Of a DNA stretch of 64,000 nucleotides, positions 45,752-56,600 are shown in pieces. The translations under genes and the position numbers were made by a program. Within the stretch, counting starts at the first letter, position 1; the number at the start of each line of letters is the position of its first letter. Location of the stretch: assembly GCF_014695915.1 (NCBI RefSeq), contig NZ_JACJPF010000078.1, positions 36,361 through 100,360 on the forward strand, read 5' to 3'. The stretch comes from Trichocoleus sp. FACHB-40. GTDB lineage: Bacteria > Cyanobacteriota > Cyanobacteriia > Cyanobacteriales > FACHB-T130. The notes under the pieces were generated by a model that worked only from the letters and a program-made list of their open reading frames with translations, was not told where the DNA came from and searched no databases.

Positions 45752-47143
45752 ATGCGTGTTTGTGTAATTGGCACTGGATACGTTGGCTTGGTAACAGGTG
45801 CCAGCCTTGCTCATATCGGGCATCACGTCATCTGTGTAGACAATAATGAAGAAAAAGTCAAGCTGATGAAGGCGGGACAGTCGCCAATATATGAGCCGGG
45901 GCTGTCGGATATTATGCAGTCAGCTTCGAGTTCAGGGCATCTGGAGTTCACAACCGATTTAGGTGCAGGGGTGGCTCATGGAGAAATTCTGTTTATCGCA
46001 GTCGGAACACCGCCTTTGCCCACAGGTGAAAGCGATACGCGCTACGTGGAAGCTGTCGCCCGTGGAATCGGCTCTCATCTTGATAACAGCTACAAAGTGA
46101 TTGTGAATAAATCCACAGTGCCAATTGGATCTGGTGACTGGGTGCGGATGATTGTGCTGGATGGTGTTTCTGAACGCCAGAAATCGCTGGTAGCAGCTGG
46201 CGATGTTGGTGGCGAAGAGAAATTTGGAGAGTTTACCGCGCAGTTTGATGTGGTAAGCAATCCGGAGTTTTTGCGGGAAGGTTCGGCGGTTTACGACACG
46301 TTTAACCCGGATCGGATTGTACTGGGAAGCACTAATCCCAAAGCGATCGCTATGATGCAAGAACTCTACGCGCCCATCGTAGAGCGTAAAGTTGCCGAAG
46401 ATCAATCCCTGCCGCCAGTGCCAGTTGTGGTGACAGACATCAACTCAGCAGAGATGATCAAGTACGCCGCTAATGCTTTCCTGGCAACCAAAATCAGCTT
46501 TATCAACGAAGTTGCCAATATATGCGATCGCGTCGGTGCTGATGTCACCCAGGTGGCAAAGGGTATCGGTTTAGATTCCCGCATCGGCAACAAATTTTTG
46601 CAAGCTGGAATTGGCTGGGGCGGTTCCTGCTTCCCCAAAGATGTCTCCGCCTTGATTCACACGGCTGAAGATTACGGCTATGATGCCCAACTGATGAAAG
46701 CTGCTGTCACCGTTAACCAACGCCAGCGTCTGATTGCTCTGGAAAAACTCCAGCAGGTTCTCAAAATCCTTAAGGGCAAAACTGTCGGACTTCTGGGTTT
46801 GACCTTTAAACCAGATACCGATGATATGCGCGACGCACCAGCACTGATGCTGATCGAGCAACTGAACCGACTCGGAGCGAAAGTGAAAGCCTTCGACCCG
46901 ATTGTTTCTTCTACAGGGATGCGCCACGGTTTAACTGGCGTGTTTGTGGAAACCGATCCAGAACGGCTAGCTGATGGCTGCGATGCCTTGGTGCTGGTGA
47001 CAGACTGGCAACAGTTCCGGAATCTAGACTTCGCTAAGATGGCGAAGCTGATGAATAACCCCGTGATGATTGACGGGCGCAACTTCCTTGACCGGAAGGA
47101 AGTTGAAAACGCTGGTTTCCAATATGTGGGCGTAGGACGCTAA
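45752..47143 (+). CDS. ugd: UDP-glucose 6-dehydrogenase
   Basis: A 463-residue protein of normal length. NAD-binding start MRVCVIGTGYVGLVTG, then NPEFLREG and the catalytic cysteine in GGSCFPKD (Cys293), then GLTFKPDTDDMRDAPA. It oxidises UDP-glucose to UDP-glucuronate. An AGAGGA lies before the ATG. It is 109 bases after the UXS-type gene, and together they form a two-step route to UDP-xylose. Confidence 0.95.
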   Translation: MRVCVIGTGYVGLVTGASLAHIGHHVICVDNNEEKVKLMKAGQSPIYEPGLSDIMQSASSSGHLEFTTDLGAGVAHGEILFIAVGTPPLPTGESDTRYVEAVARGIGSHLDNSYKVIVNKSTVPIGSGDWVRMIVLDGVSERQKSLVAAGDVGGEEKFGEFTAQFDVVSNPEFLREGSAVYDTFNPDRIVLGSTNPKAIAMMQELYAPIVERKVAEDQSLPPVPVVVTDINSAEMIKYAANAFLATKISFINEVANICDRVGADVTQVAKGIGLDSRIGNKFLQAGIGWGGSCFPKDVSALIHTAEDYGYDAQLMKAAVTVNQRQRLIALEKLQQVLKILKGKTVGLLGLTFKPDTDDMRDAPALMLIEQLNRLGAKVKAFDPIVSSTGMRHGLTGVFVETDPERLADGCDALVLVTDWQQFRNLDFAKMAKLMNNPVMIDGRNFLDRKEVENAGFQYVGVGR

Positions 47144-47189
47144 TAGCTAACATAGCAATCCTCGACCCAGTTTTGAGATTGTAGCCCTT

Positions 47190-47224
47190 GAGATCCCCGA
47201 CTTCTTTAAGAAGTCGGGGATCTC
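47190..47224. terminator. Perfect 17-base bidirectional terminator
   Basis: GAGATCCCCGACTTCTT and AAGAAGTCGGGGATCTC enclose a single T. It is followed by GCTTTT on the plus strand and lies between the convergent ugd and APC permease genes. The CCCGACTTCTT stem also occurs at 42201-42231, and is a common cyanobacterial repeat. Confidence 0.88.
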
Positions 47225-47239
47225 GCTTTTACGAATCAT

Positions 47240-48517
47240 TTAAAACTGCCTTATTTTGTGCCAAATTAGTCCAGCGAGAATTAATCCTAAACCGATTTGC
47301 CAAATTTGCGGATCTACCCAAAAAGCGAGGAATAGACAAGATACTAAACCTAATATGGCTAACCATTTGGGATAGAGTCGCTGATTATTCGGTAGTTGCC
47401 ATGCTGCCAAATTTGTAATTGCATAGTAAATCAAAACGTTAAAGGCGCTGAACGACCAGGTTGTTTTAACATTACCAACCAGCACCAAAAGCGCGATCGC
47501 AATTCCGACAACCAGCACTGCCAAATTCGGTGTCGTTCCTTGCGGGTTCAAACGCGCCAAAACTCTAGGTGCATCCCGCCGCCGCCCCATCGCCAGCAAC
47601 ACGCGAGATAAGCCTAAAATTAGGTTAAGTAACACGCCCAACATGGCAGTCATGGCACCGATACTTAAGATTGCAGCACCACCCGCACTCCCCACGTTGC
47701 GAATTGCTGCCTCAAGCGGTGCTGACTGGTTAGTAGTATTACCCAAAACATTAGACCCTACTGCGGCAATACCAACCGCCGCCACTGCTATGTAAAGCAG
47801 CATTGTCAATACCAGGGTGACAATCATCGCCTTGGGAATCGTCTTTCTGGGTTCCCGCGCTTCCTCCCCCATTGTGGCAATGCGTCCATAACCTGTGTAG
47901 GCGACAAACATCAGCGCAGTCGCTTCTAGTACCGTTGCTGGGGAGCCGATGAAAAAGGGAGTGAGATTTTCTGCGCGGTTTGCGATCGCACTCGGCAGAC
48001 AAGCAAAGATAAAGAAAGTTAAAGATAGTAGCGTCACCGATACTATTGCAATATTGGTGACATTAGAGCGACGGATGCCACCAAGAACAATTAAGGTAAA
48101 AATAACTACAGCCGCTAGAGCTGTGGGAATGAGAAATCCTCGCCCGTACAAACCAGTAGCATTCAACAAGTAACTGGCAAAACCCAAAGCAGCAGTCGCC
48201 GCTGAAGCAGTCTTTGCTAAGAGAAACATCCAACCTGCGGTGAACCCCAAACTCGGAGTTAGGTACTTATAGCCATATTCGTAGGTTCCACCGCTGACAG
48301 CATGATTTGCAGCTAGTTGAGCGCTGTTAAGACCGTTGCAGGTTGCTATAAGGGCTGCGATCGCCATTGCTAAAATTACCGCAGGGCCAGCGATTCCGGC
48401 TGCAATACCGATACTGACAAATACCCCAGTACCGACAATCGAACCTAAGCCCATCATGGTTGCGCCTAAAACCCCTAACTCTCGTTGCAGCTGTGGGGGT
48501 GAGGTTCTAGCAGACAC
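47240..48517 (-). CDS. APC family amino-acid permease
   Basis: A 425-residue membrane protein with about 12 helices. The first helix has MMGLGSIVGTGVFVSIGIAA, the glycine-rich substrate-binding motif of amino acid-polyamine-organocation transporters. SGGTYEYGYKYL and the FVAYTGYGRIATMGEE stretch also fit. The substrate is not determined. The C terminus ends in two helices and a short polar tail. Single gene. Confidence 0.88.
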   Translation of the reverse strand: MSARTSPPQLQRELGVLGATMMGLGSIVGTGVFVSIGIAAGIAGPAVILAMAIAALIATCNGLNSAQLAANHAVSGGTYEYGYKYLTPSLGFTAGWMFLLAKTASAATAALGFASYLLNATGLYGRGFLIPTALAAVVIFTLIVLGGIRRSNVTNIAIVSVTLLSLTFFIFACLPSAIANRAENLTPFFIGSPATVLEATALMFVAYTGYGRIATMGEEAREPRKTIPKAMIVTLVLTMLLYIAVAAVGIAAVGSNVLGNTTNQSAPLEAAIRNVGSAGGAAILSIGAMTAMLGVLLNLILGLSRVLLAMGRRRDAPRVLARLNPQGTTPNLAVLVVGIAIALLVLVGNVKTTWSFSAFNVLIYYAITNLAAWQLPNNQRLYPKWLAILGLVSCLFLAFWVDPQIWQIGLGLILAGLIWHKIRQF

Positions 48518-48633
48518 AAGGCATCTCCCAGGTAAAAACTACCGATATGTTACTACCGACAGGTTAAGGCTGGTTTGTCATAGCGATCGCTCGATAATAA
48601 TGATTAATTGAGTGTTGTTATGGGGAAGTTGTG

Positions 48634-49194
48634 ATGTCTGTTGAGCTACTCCGGCGGAAATTTACAGTAGCACAATATCACCAGATGGCGGCATCGGGTA
48701 TTCTCACAGAAGACGACCGAGTGGAACTAATCCGAGGAGAAATTGTTGAAATGTCGCCTATTGGCAGGTTTCATGCAGCTTGCGTGAGAAGATTGATCAG
48801 ACTTTTTTCTCAACGCTTGGGCGATCGCGCTTTAGTCGATGCTCAAGATCCGGTGGAATTAGAAGACAATTCTGAACCTCAACCCGATTTGACATTGCTG
48901 CAACTGCGCGATGATTTTTATGCAGGGGGACATCCTCAATCAGAGGATATATTTCTGTTAGTTGAAGTTGCCGATACTACAGTTGAAACTGACCGTGAAG
49001 TGAAAATTCCCCTTTATGCTGAATACAACATTAGAGAAGTTTGGCTGGTAGATATCAAAAAGGAATGTTTGGAAGTATACCGACAGCCCTCACCAAATGG
49101 CTATCAAGAAATCCTGAAGTACCAACGAGGTCAAACCGTATCTGTGCAAGCTTTTCCTGACGTTATTTTTACTGTAGATGAAGTGCTGGGATAA
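48634..49194 (+). CDS. Uma2 family (DUF820) putative endonuclease
   Basis: About 186 residues from the ATG at 48634; GTG just before is the alternative. The PD-(D/E)xK-like core is visible: ELIRGEIVEMSP, QPDLTLL (Asp), IFLLVEVADTT (Glu) and VKIPLYAEYNIREVWLVD. The family is greatly expanded in cyanobacteria, up to hundreds of copies per genome. It is predicted to be nuclease-like, but no function is established. Single gene. Confidence 0.9.
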   Translation: MSVELLRRKFTVAQYHQMAASGILTEDDRVELIRGEIVEMSPIGRFHAACVRRLIRLFSQRLGDRALVDAQDPVELEDNSEPQPDLTLLQLRDDFYAGGHPQSEDIFLLVEVADTTVETDREVKIPLYAEYNIREVWLVDIKKECLEVYRQPSPNGYQEILKYQRGQTVSVQAFPDVIFTVDEVLG

Positions 49195-49214
49195 TTGCTG
49201 GAAACTGTGGTCAC

Positions 49215-49562
49215 TTAACTAACTGGTTCGGAAAATGTAATGGCGTTGCCGTCCAAGTCGAGAATTGTGAACTCTTTCAATCCCCAAGATTGCGTTGCCA
49301 ATGTTCCATTTGGGTGAATAATTTCAGCAAATTTATATTCTTCATATAGCGTCTCAATTCCCTCAACATTGATACGGCAGGCAGTATTTTCTGCAATGTA
49401 TTTGTCCTTACACTGCCAAAGATGTATTTCGACAGCGTCGCGTTTCAAGCCTGCATAATCGCCATAGTTAAAAAGCGTTGTAAACCCAAGCTGTTGCTCA
49501 TAAAAATTGATAGCTTTTTCAATGTCAGTCGCCGCGAATTTGGGTATGGCAGTTTTCAGCAT
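49215..49562 (-). CDS. VOC (glyoxalase/bleomycin-resistance) family protein
   Basis: A 115-residue protein of two beta-alpha-beta-beta-beta modules: ATDIEKAINFYEQQLGFTTL, then YAGLKRDAVEIHLWQ and a final KEFTILDLDGNAITFSEP. His and Glu at strand ends (EIHLW, ITFSEP) would bind a metal, as in glyoxalases and bleomycin-binding proteins. The form without clear enzymatic assignment is common. Single gene, 30 bases after the TolQ-like gene on the same strand. Confidence 0.88.
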   Translation of the reverse strand: MLKTAIPKFAATDIEKAINFYEQQLGFTTLFNYGDYAGLKRDAVEIHLWQCKDKYIAENTACRINVEGIETLYEEYKFAEIIHPNGTLATQSWGLKEFTILDLDGNAITFSEPVS

Positions 49563-49592
49563 CTGGTTTATGATCCCGCAAGACCGAAGTTT

Positions 49593-50237
49593 CTAGCGCA
49601 GCTCGTAGCCGCGACGATACAGTAATTCCAATTGACCTCCATACTGCTGAATAAAGGCAAGTTGCCGCCGATACAACCCGCGAAACGTATTGGCAAAAAG
49701 GAGGGTAAAGATAGCAACTATCAGCCCAAATGCTGTGGAAATTAAAGCCTCACTGATTCCGGCTGTGACATCGGCAGTTTGAGTACCTCCTACATCTCCC
49801 AATCTCAGAGAGGCAAAAGAGTTAATCAACCCTAAAACTGTCCCCAAAAGCCCTAACAAAGGGGCAAGGCTGATAATCGTATCAAACACTGTATTAAAAC
49901 GCTTCAGCAAGGGCAACTCTGCTTGAGCGGCACTTTCTAAAGCCAGTCGAAAGTCCTCTGGGGTGGGCTTTTCTAATTCCAAAGCTGCCAGAAATATCCG
50001 CGCCATCGGTAAATCTGCATTTTGCTCTAGAATTGCGATCGCTTGCGCCCTGACATCGGCAGACTGCGGATTACTGCGGTACAGCACCAAAACTTCGCGC
50101 ACGAAACGATTTTGGCGGATGATAAGCTGCTGCCAAAAAAAAATCCTTTCTAAAATCAATGCCACTGCCAGGAGTGAGAATACCAGAAGCGGCAACATGA
50201 CCACCCCACCAAGAAAAAATAGACGCAGGACTGACAT
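49593..50237 (-). CDS. MotA/TolQ/ExbB proton channel protein
   Basis: A 214-residue protein with three membrane helices: about 8-28, then 116-135 and 155-178 after a long cytoplasmic part. The pair LAPLLGLLGTVLGLINSF and ISEALISTAFGLIVAIFTLL are the family signatures. It would form the pentameric channel of an ExbB/TolQ complex that uses the proton gradient. No ExbD/TolR partner is adjacent. It lies 65 bases after the DUF2993 gene on the same strand. Confidence 0.88.
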   Translation of the reverse strand: MSVLRLFFLGGVVMLPLLVFSLLAVALILERIFFWQQLIIRQNRFVREVLVLYRSNPQSADVRAQAIAILEQNADLPMARIFLAALELEKPTPEDFRLALESAAQAELPLLKRFNTVFDTIISLAPLLGLLGTVLGLINSFASLRLGDVGGTQTADVTAGISEALISTAFGLIVAIFTLLFANTFRGLYRRQLAFIQQYGGQLELLYRRGYELR

Positions 50238-50302
50238 AAAAATTAGCTAATTGCTGAGTGCTAATCGCTAATTGTTTAAGAGCCATTAGCCATTAGCTAA
50301 GA

Positions 50303-51097
50303 TTAGGGATTATTTGGAACGCGCTCGATTTGGGCGTAACCGCTGAAAACTAGCGTTTCCCCTTGTGTTTCCAGGCGATTGATTCGCAGCGTTACACCAT
50401 CGAGATTAAAGCGATCCAGATCGACCATGTTATCTAAAATCTCAGAGAATACCTTTGTCAAGGTATCAGAAATATCCCTTAACGATTCAGGCACCGCTTC
50501 AGATTGAAATTTTGCATCTTTAAAACGAACGCGCCGCCGCCTTTCCGCTGCTAGGGTTGCGGTCATGCTGACTGGCACCATTCCTTTTTCGCCTAAATCT
50601 GCTTGGGCAAAAATCTGCACTTGGTTATTGGGTAGCAGCTGTACGTTTACTTCGCTAAAGGATACAGGCTGACCGCCAGATAATTCTGTCAATTCAGGTG
50701 TTTCAAGATTTTGTAGCCGCTTTTTTACCAGTTCCGCTTGGAAGGATTGGTTGATATCTGCTTCTGATAGCGTTACTTGGGCAACCGCTTGGGTGGGTTG
50801 CTTGAGCACAATCTTACCGCTCATTACACCGCTGAAGTCAATTGAGACGGCATCTGTCTCAAAAGAGACCTCCTGGGCGCGAAACTCGCGGCGAATTACC
50901 AGACCACTGCCATTCATCTTGAAGCTGTCAATACTTCCTTGTAGAAGTTTGCTGGAGGGATAGCAGCGAACAGCAACTTCTACAGACTCACTCTGGGTAA
51001 ACAAGTGGCGAATTGTCTTGCTGGCTACTGTATTGAGAAGGCGTTCTCCCCAATCCGTGCCTGTATTGTTGGTGAAACCAGTAAGGCCGCCTAACAT
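50303..51097 (-). CDS. DUF2993 (LmeA-like) protein
   Basis: This 264-residue protein shows the DUF2993 layout: VEVAVRCYPSSKLLQGSIDS near the start, a central ADINQSFQAELVKKRLQ, and a C-terminal VTLRINRLETQGETLVFSG strand pair. No clear signal peptide. It is a second member of the family found at 22903-23622. The following TolQ-like gene on the same strand suggests an envelope-related role, but this is inference. Confidence 0.78.
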   Translation of the reverse strand: MLGGLTGFTNNTGTDWGERLLNTVASKTIRHLFTQSESVEVAVRCYPSSKLLQGSIDSFKMNGSGLVIRREFRAQEVSFETDAVSIDFSGVMSGKIVLKQPTQAVAQVTLSEADINQSFQAELVKKRLQNLETPELTELSGGQPVSFSEVNVQLLPNNQVQIFAQADLGEKGMVPVSMTATLAAERRRRVRFKDAKFQSEAVPESLRDISDTLTKVFSEILDNMVDLDRFNLDGVTLRINRLETQGETLVFSGYAQIERVPNNP

Positions 51098-51768
51098 AAA
51101 GTTTAACGTCCGCGAGAGTGCTTACTCTCTTGTTTGTAACAAAATATTAAGGAATGTGCAATCGAGAAAATAGCGCTAAAGGGTGCTAAAGCGCTTATGT
51201 ATCAAGGTTATCAGCCTTAAAATGTCAAAATATATAGAATTTTCTGACTTCTGCGATTAGTTAAATCAATAAGGGCGGGATTTTCTCAATAAGGTAGCGA
51301 TCACTACGGGGAAACTATACCCATTTATATACTGAATTCCTCACTCATAACCACCTATAACAGCAAAATTTACCCTGGTGCAGTCTTTTCAGAAAAAGGT
51401 AGAGGGCAAAAGTTGAGAATTAGGGGCTTGTCACTTGGCTGTCGCTAATCGCCTCTTTATGTGCGCCAAGTTTAGCAGGCGCAATAAATTATCTCACCTG
51501 CTGACATTACTGGCACGATTGTTAGTAACGATTGTTTAAATCAATAGCATACTTGCATTTATACGTCAAGCAAATAATTTAATTGGCTTCACAGTTTCAT
51601 CCACTTTTTTTCGTTCCCAGGCTAACCCTCGGAATGCTATAAATGAGGATCTCCCTCATCTATTCTTGTCTTGAGCTTTGTTACTAAAAAGGGGAGGTAT
51701 AGCCTCCTTAAATTTCGTTCCCATGCTGACCTGGGAACGAGAAACTTAATAATAAAAATATCAAATAT
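51098..51768. other. Gap upstream of the glycosyltransferase-like fusion gene
   Basis: 671 bases, no gene seen. The right end has two hairpins: GGAGG...CCTCC (about 51691-51708) and TCGTTCCCA/TGGGAACGA (51715-51723 and 51732-51740), the latter of the CGTTCCCA repeat type, with a further half copy near 51608. The middle is A/T-rich. Confidence 0.6.
51715..51740. repeat. CGTTCCCA palindrome before the fusion gene
   Basis: TCGTTCCCA and its exact reverse complement enclose an 8-base loop, 28 bases before the ATG at 51769. It is a dispersed repeat type and would lie in the 5' untranslated region. Confidence 0.7.
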
Positions 51769-53538
51769 ATGACCAGAATAATTATTCGCTACTACGATCC
51801 CAGCTATCCCTATTTAGAGTCGGCTATAAGGTCGATAAAGGGAGATTTTGAAATTGTTGTATACGATGACGGTAGCCGTGAGTTCCCGGATTTGAACTCT
51901 GTTAAAAATCGATGCCAAATCCGAAGATTAGAGCATCGGGGGCCAACTTCTACTCTCATACAAGCTTTGATTGATGCCAAGAGAGAAAACGTACAGCAAG
52001 TATTTATTCTAGATGGCGATGATGAGGCGCAAGAGTGTCTGCCAGATTTTCTCAACTCATCATTGCAATTACCTTACACGGCTGTTATCGGGCAATTCAG
52101 AGATGAACCTTCCCCAATTTACAAAAGCCAGGGAACTGATTTATTTCAGGAAGCTGTTGCTAATCTAAAATTTTGCCCTCCTTGCTTTAGTTTAAAGCTG
52201 GGAAATTGGGTTGAAGAATTGCCCAGCGTTCTCCAAATGGTGCAAACAGAATATTTAACAACCGGAACTTTATTTTTTGGTTTGTTTCTAACTCGTCAAA
52301 CAGGTATTTCTGTCACCGACCAGGTAATTTATTGGAGGCAGCACGAAGCGCAAACCTACAGACAACACCACCAGGAAAGACTTGTAGTTGGGCAGAAAAT
52401 TTGGCAAATTTATAATCAAAGAATTTTGGAGGATTGTAGTCAAATGTTGCGGCTTCATCCCGATGATGCTGTTGCTTATTACAATCGAGGTAATGTCCGA
52501 TCTAGATTGGGCGATCGCCAAGGAGCAATTGAGGATTATACTCAGGCGTTACAGTTTAATTCTAACTTTACTGAAGCTTACAGCAACCGAGGTGTGACAC
52601 GCTTTGATCTCGGAGATTACCCAGGCGCGATCGCAGACTATTCTCAAGCATTGCTACGAACCCCTAACTTTGCCCAAGCTTACAATAATCGCGGTAATGC
52701 CCGTTTGAGAATGGGCGAATATCTACCTGCAATTGAGGATTTACACAAAGCGGCTAATTTGTTTCTTGTGCAAGGGGATGTGGAGAATTACAAGCGATCG
52801 CATACTCTCCTCGCTGAAGCACATTTTAACCTGGGAATCACTTTCTCTAGGCAAAGTAAGCTTAACGAAGCTTTAACTTGTTACCAAAAGGCGCTAGAAA
52901 TTAAACCCGATTTTGCTCCCGCACGCTATCAAGTTCATACTATAAAGAAAGGTTACGAATTTACTACCGATTGGTTCTCCATAAATCTTGATATTTGGCA
53001 AAAATATTTAATACATCTTTCTCAGGTTTCTGGATTAAATATCTTAGAAATCGGAAGTTGGGAAGGAAGGTCTACTTGTTGGTTTGTAGACAATCTCTTA
53101 ATTCAAGATTATAGTAAGATTACTTGTATAGATACCTTCAAGGGAAGTTTAGAACAGAGTCGTTACGATCCTAGTTATTTAAGCTCTATCGAAAGCAGAT
53201 TTAACTATAACATCAGTCGAACAGACTATCCGGAAAAAGTATGCAAAATAGTAGGCAAGTCTCAGGAAATATTGCGCTCGTTACCGCTAGAATCCTATGA
53301 TGTTGTTTACATTGATGGTTCCCATTTAGCCAGCGATGTCCTTGAAGATGCCGTTTTAAGTTGGAGACTGGCCAAAGTTGGCGGTATTATCATCTTTGAT
53401 GATTATGATTTTGTCTTCAGCGAAAATAACGTGCAAAATCCAAAAGTTGCTATAGACGCTTTTATTTCAGTTTTTTATAGTCAGGTTAAAGTTTTTCATC
53501 AATCTCACCAAGTTTTACTAGAGAAAATAGGTTATTAG
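51769..53538 (+). CDS. Glycosyltransferase-like / TPR / methyltransferase fusion protein
   Basis: A 589-residue protein in three parts. Residues 1-205 look like a GT-A (family 2-like) fold: EIVVYDDGS and FILDGDDEA in the positions of the nucleotide-sugar and metal sites. Residues about 233-390 are TPR repeats (AYYNRGNVRSRLGDRQGAIE and three more). Residues about 405-589 are a class I methyltransferase of the Methyltransf_24 type: ILEIGSWEGRST binds SAM, and DVVYIDGSHLASDV is the family motif. It probably modifies glycans or a surface protein. It lies upstream of the CHAT genes on the same strand, but the 112-base gap and its own hairpins do not show an operon. Confidence 0.78.
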   Translation: MTRIIIRYYDPSYPYLESAIRSIKGDFEIVVYDDGSREFPDLNSVKNRCQIRRLEHRGPTSTLIQALIDAKRENVQQVFILDGDDEAQECLPDFLNSSLQLPYTAVIGQFRDEPSPIYKSQGTDLFQEAVANLKFCPPCFSLKLGNWVEELPSVLQMVQTEYLTTGTLFFGLFLTRQTGISVTDQVIYWRQHEAQTYRQHHQERLVVGQKIWQIYNQRILEDCSQMLRLHPDDAVAYYNRGNVRSRLGDRQGAIEDYTQALQFNSNFTEAYSNRGVTRFDLGDYPGAIADYSQALLRTPNFAQAYNNRGNARLRMGEYLPAIEDLHKAANLFLVQGDVENYKRSHTLLAEAHFNLGITFSRQSKLNEALTCYQKALEIKPDFAPARYQVHTIKKGYEFTTDWFSINLDIWQKYLIHLSQVSGLNILEIGSWEGRSTCWFVDNLLIQDYSKITCIDTFKGSLEQSRYDPSYLSSIESRFNYNISRTDYPEKVCKIVGKSQEILRSLPLESYDVVYIDGSHLASDVLEDAVLSWRLAKVGGIIIFDDYDFVFSENNVQNPKVAIDAFISVFYSQVKVFHQSHQVLLEKIGY

Positions 53539-53650
53539 ATGAGCATTAAAGTATTTTACAGAATAGATAATTTCATAAAAACAACAATATCAAATAACTA
53601 GAACAAATAAAAACCATTCCGTATTTAGTAGCCGTGAAAGTGAGAGCAAC

Positions 53651-56600
53651 ATGAAACTGTTAGCAAAAAGAATAAAATGGTTGCTGGTAATATTGCCTTT
53701 TGTCGGAGTTATAAGAATAAAACAAGCGATCGCGCAACCCATTGTCCCAGCTACTGATGGCACTGGAACCATTGTCAACGTAACAGGCGATCGCTTAGAC
53801 ATCAGTGGGGGTAAACTCTCAGGACAAGGTGATAATCTCTTTCACAGCTTTAACCAATTTGATCTAAATTCCGCTCAAACTGCCAACTTTCTCACCAACC
53901 AAAACATTCAGAATATTTTAGGACGGGTTGTGGGAGGAGATGCCTCTAAAATTAATGGTTTAATTCAAGTCATCGGCGGCAATTCCAACCTTTACCTAAT
54001 GAATCCCGCAGGCATTATATTTGGCAACAACGCCCGATTAAACGTGCCTGCTTCTTTCACCGCCACCACCGCCACTAGCATCGGCTTTGGTAACAACAAT
54101 TGGTTGAATGCTATTGGTAACAATAATTATGCAGATTTATCGGGAACTCCCAGCCTTTTTAATCTGAGTGCTACTCAAGCGAGTGCAATAGTAAATAGTG
54201 GCGACTTGGCGGTAGGACAAAATCAAAACCTCACCTTACTTAGTGGTGTGGTGGTTAATACTGGGCGACTCGCAGCACCAGGGGGAAATATCACCGTAGC
54301 AGCGGTTCCCGGTGGATTAGTGCGAATTGCTCAACCAGGAAATTTACTGAGTATAGAGGTTCCAGCGACGCAAAAGGCGGCAGATTCATCCTTAGCTCAG
54401 ATGCTGACGGGTGGAGATATTAGTAACGCCACAGGCGTAAAAGTCAACAGCAACGGTCAGGTGGTACTCGCAGGATCTGGCATTGGGATACCGGCAGATC
54501 CAGGTACAGCGATTGTATCTGGCAGCGCAGACGTGCAAGGCGACACTGGCGGCAAAGTGCAGGTTTTGGGCGACAAAGTGGGGTTAGTTGGTGCCAATAT
54601 CAACGCTTCCGGGAACTCCGGCGGGGGAACGGTGCTAATAGGCGGCGACTATCAAGGTAAAGGAACGGTGCCAAACGCCTCTAGAACTTATGTCAGTAAA
54701 GACTCGGCAATTAATGCCGATAGCAAAATCAACGGCAATGGCGGGCGCGTCATCGTTTGGGCAGACGATGCGACAGAATTTCATGGCAACATCAGCGCCC
54801 GTGGCGGCAGCAATTCCGGCGACGGCGGGTTTGTCGAAGTGTCGGGTAAGCAGGGTTTAAGTTTTGCAGGGAAGGTGGATACAAGTGCTGATAAAGGCAG
54901 TGCAGGTACCTTGCTACTCGATCCGGTGAATATCAGGGTTACGGATCAAAGTGCGGGGCCGGGAGCGCAAGATGCTCAATTAGCAGATGGTCAAATTCTT
55001 TTTAATGATACCCCTCCGGCTGATTTCATTATCTCTGAAACTGCACTGGAGCAAGCAGTTAACTTTGGCGATGTGATTTTGCAAGCAACTAACAATATCA
55101 CAATTGACAATCTAACGACTGACGGCGTTCTGGAATTTGGCTTTGGGCAGGCTACATCAATTACTTTTCTTGCCGATGCCGATCTAGATGGTGTGGGTTC
55201 GTTTGTAATGAATCCAGCAAACGCCATCAATACTAATGGGGCAAATTTATCAATTACAGGAGCAAGTCTCACTTTAGGAAATATCGCTACAGATGGTGGG
55301 GATCTTCAACTCACCAGTCGCAACGGCGCGATCGCAACTGGCGCTATCAACACCGCTCCTTTCTACGATAGTTTTGGTGGTAGCGTTCTCATTAATGCCA
55401 CCAACGGCAACATTCTTATAGATGATGTCATCACACGAGGCGGAGTAATTTCAATCACCAACAACAACGGCGGGATCGAGACTGGCATATTAGATTCCAC
55501 TACTGGCTTTGAGGACGCTCCTATTACCATTACTGCTACCAACGGCGACATTACTACAGATGACATCCAAGGTGGGCCAATTTCAATCATCAACAACAGC
55601 GGCGCGATCACCACAGGCACTCTCGACACTTCTGGTTTTTATGGTAATCCTGGCAATGTTCTCCTCAATGCCACCAGCGGCAACATTACTACAGATGACA
55701 TTATTACTTCTGGTAGTCCTGGCAATGGTGGAGATGTAATTATTAATGCCACAAACAGCAATATTCTTACAGGCAACATTACTGCTTTTGGTGGAAATGG
55801 TGATGGTGGAAACGTAAATATTGATGCCACCAACGGCAACATTCTTACAGGCAACATTACTACCTCTGGCGATAGAGATACCAGTGGTGAAGTTAGCTTA
55901 ACTGCTACAGGCAATACTGCTACAGGCAATATTGAAACTGGTGCTATCGATACCTCAATAACAGGTTTTGATATCACAGGTGGCGCTGTAACTTTAGATG
56001 CGGGAAACAATGTTAGGTTTACAACCATAAACACCCAAGCTACAGATGTAGATGGTGGAGATACTATAGGTGGAGATGTAATCATCACGGCTTCCGGAGT
56101 TGTTCAAGGAACCGGACTACTCAACAGCGGTGCTACCATTCAGACTCAAGGATTTAGCCAATTTGCTCCGGACTCAGCTCAAGGCGGATCTGTGGCAATT
56201 CAACACAATGGAGGGCGAGATAATTTTAGATTTATCGTCGGTGATGCGGCGAATAACGGTACAGCAGGCTCTATTGATACGGGTGGAAGTATTGGGAACG
56301 GTCAGATAATTTCTCCGACACAAACAATTCCGAATGTCAATACTTTAATTCCCAATGACAACACTTTTGATGTCGGCGATCCCACCGTCAATGGTATCAG
56401 AATCACCTTCATCAACCAAGCACCAACAATAACAGCAAATTCCCTGCTACCAGACGTGCAACAAAATCAGTCAATTACCTTCACATTGGCAGATTTAACT
56501 ACAGGAGTGAACGATACAAATAATGACTTCACCTCAGTACGTCTGGATGCAATTAATGGGGGAACGCTAACAAGACAAGATGGCACGCCAATTGTCCCTG

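Noticed and set aside
46571..47082. Antisense frames under ugd
   Set aside because: Ugd is full length with all motifs; the antisense frames have no support.
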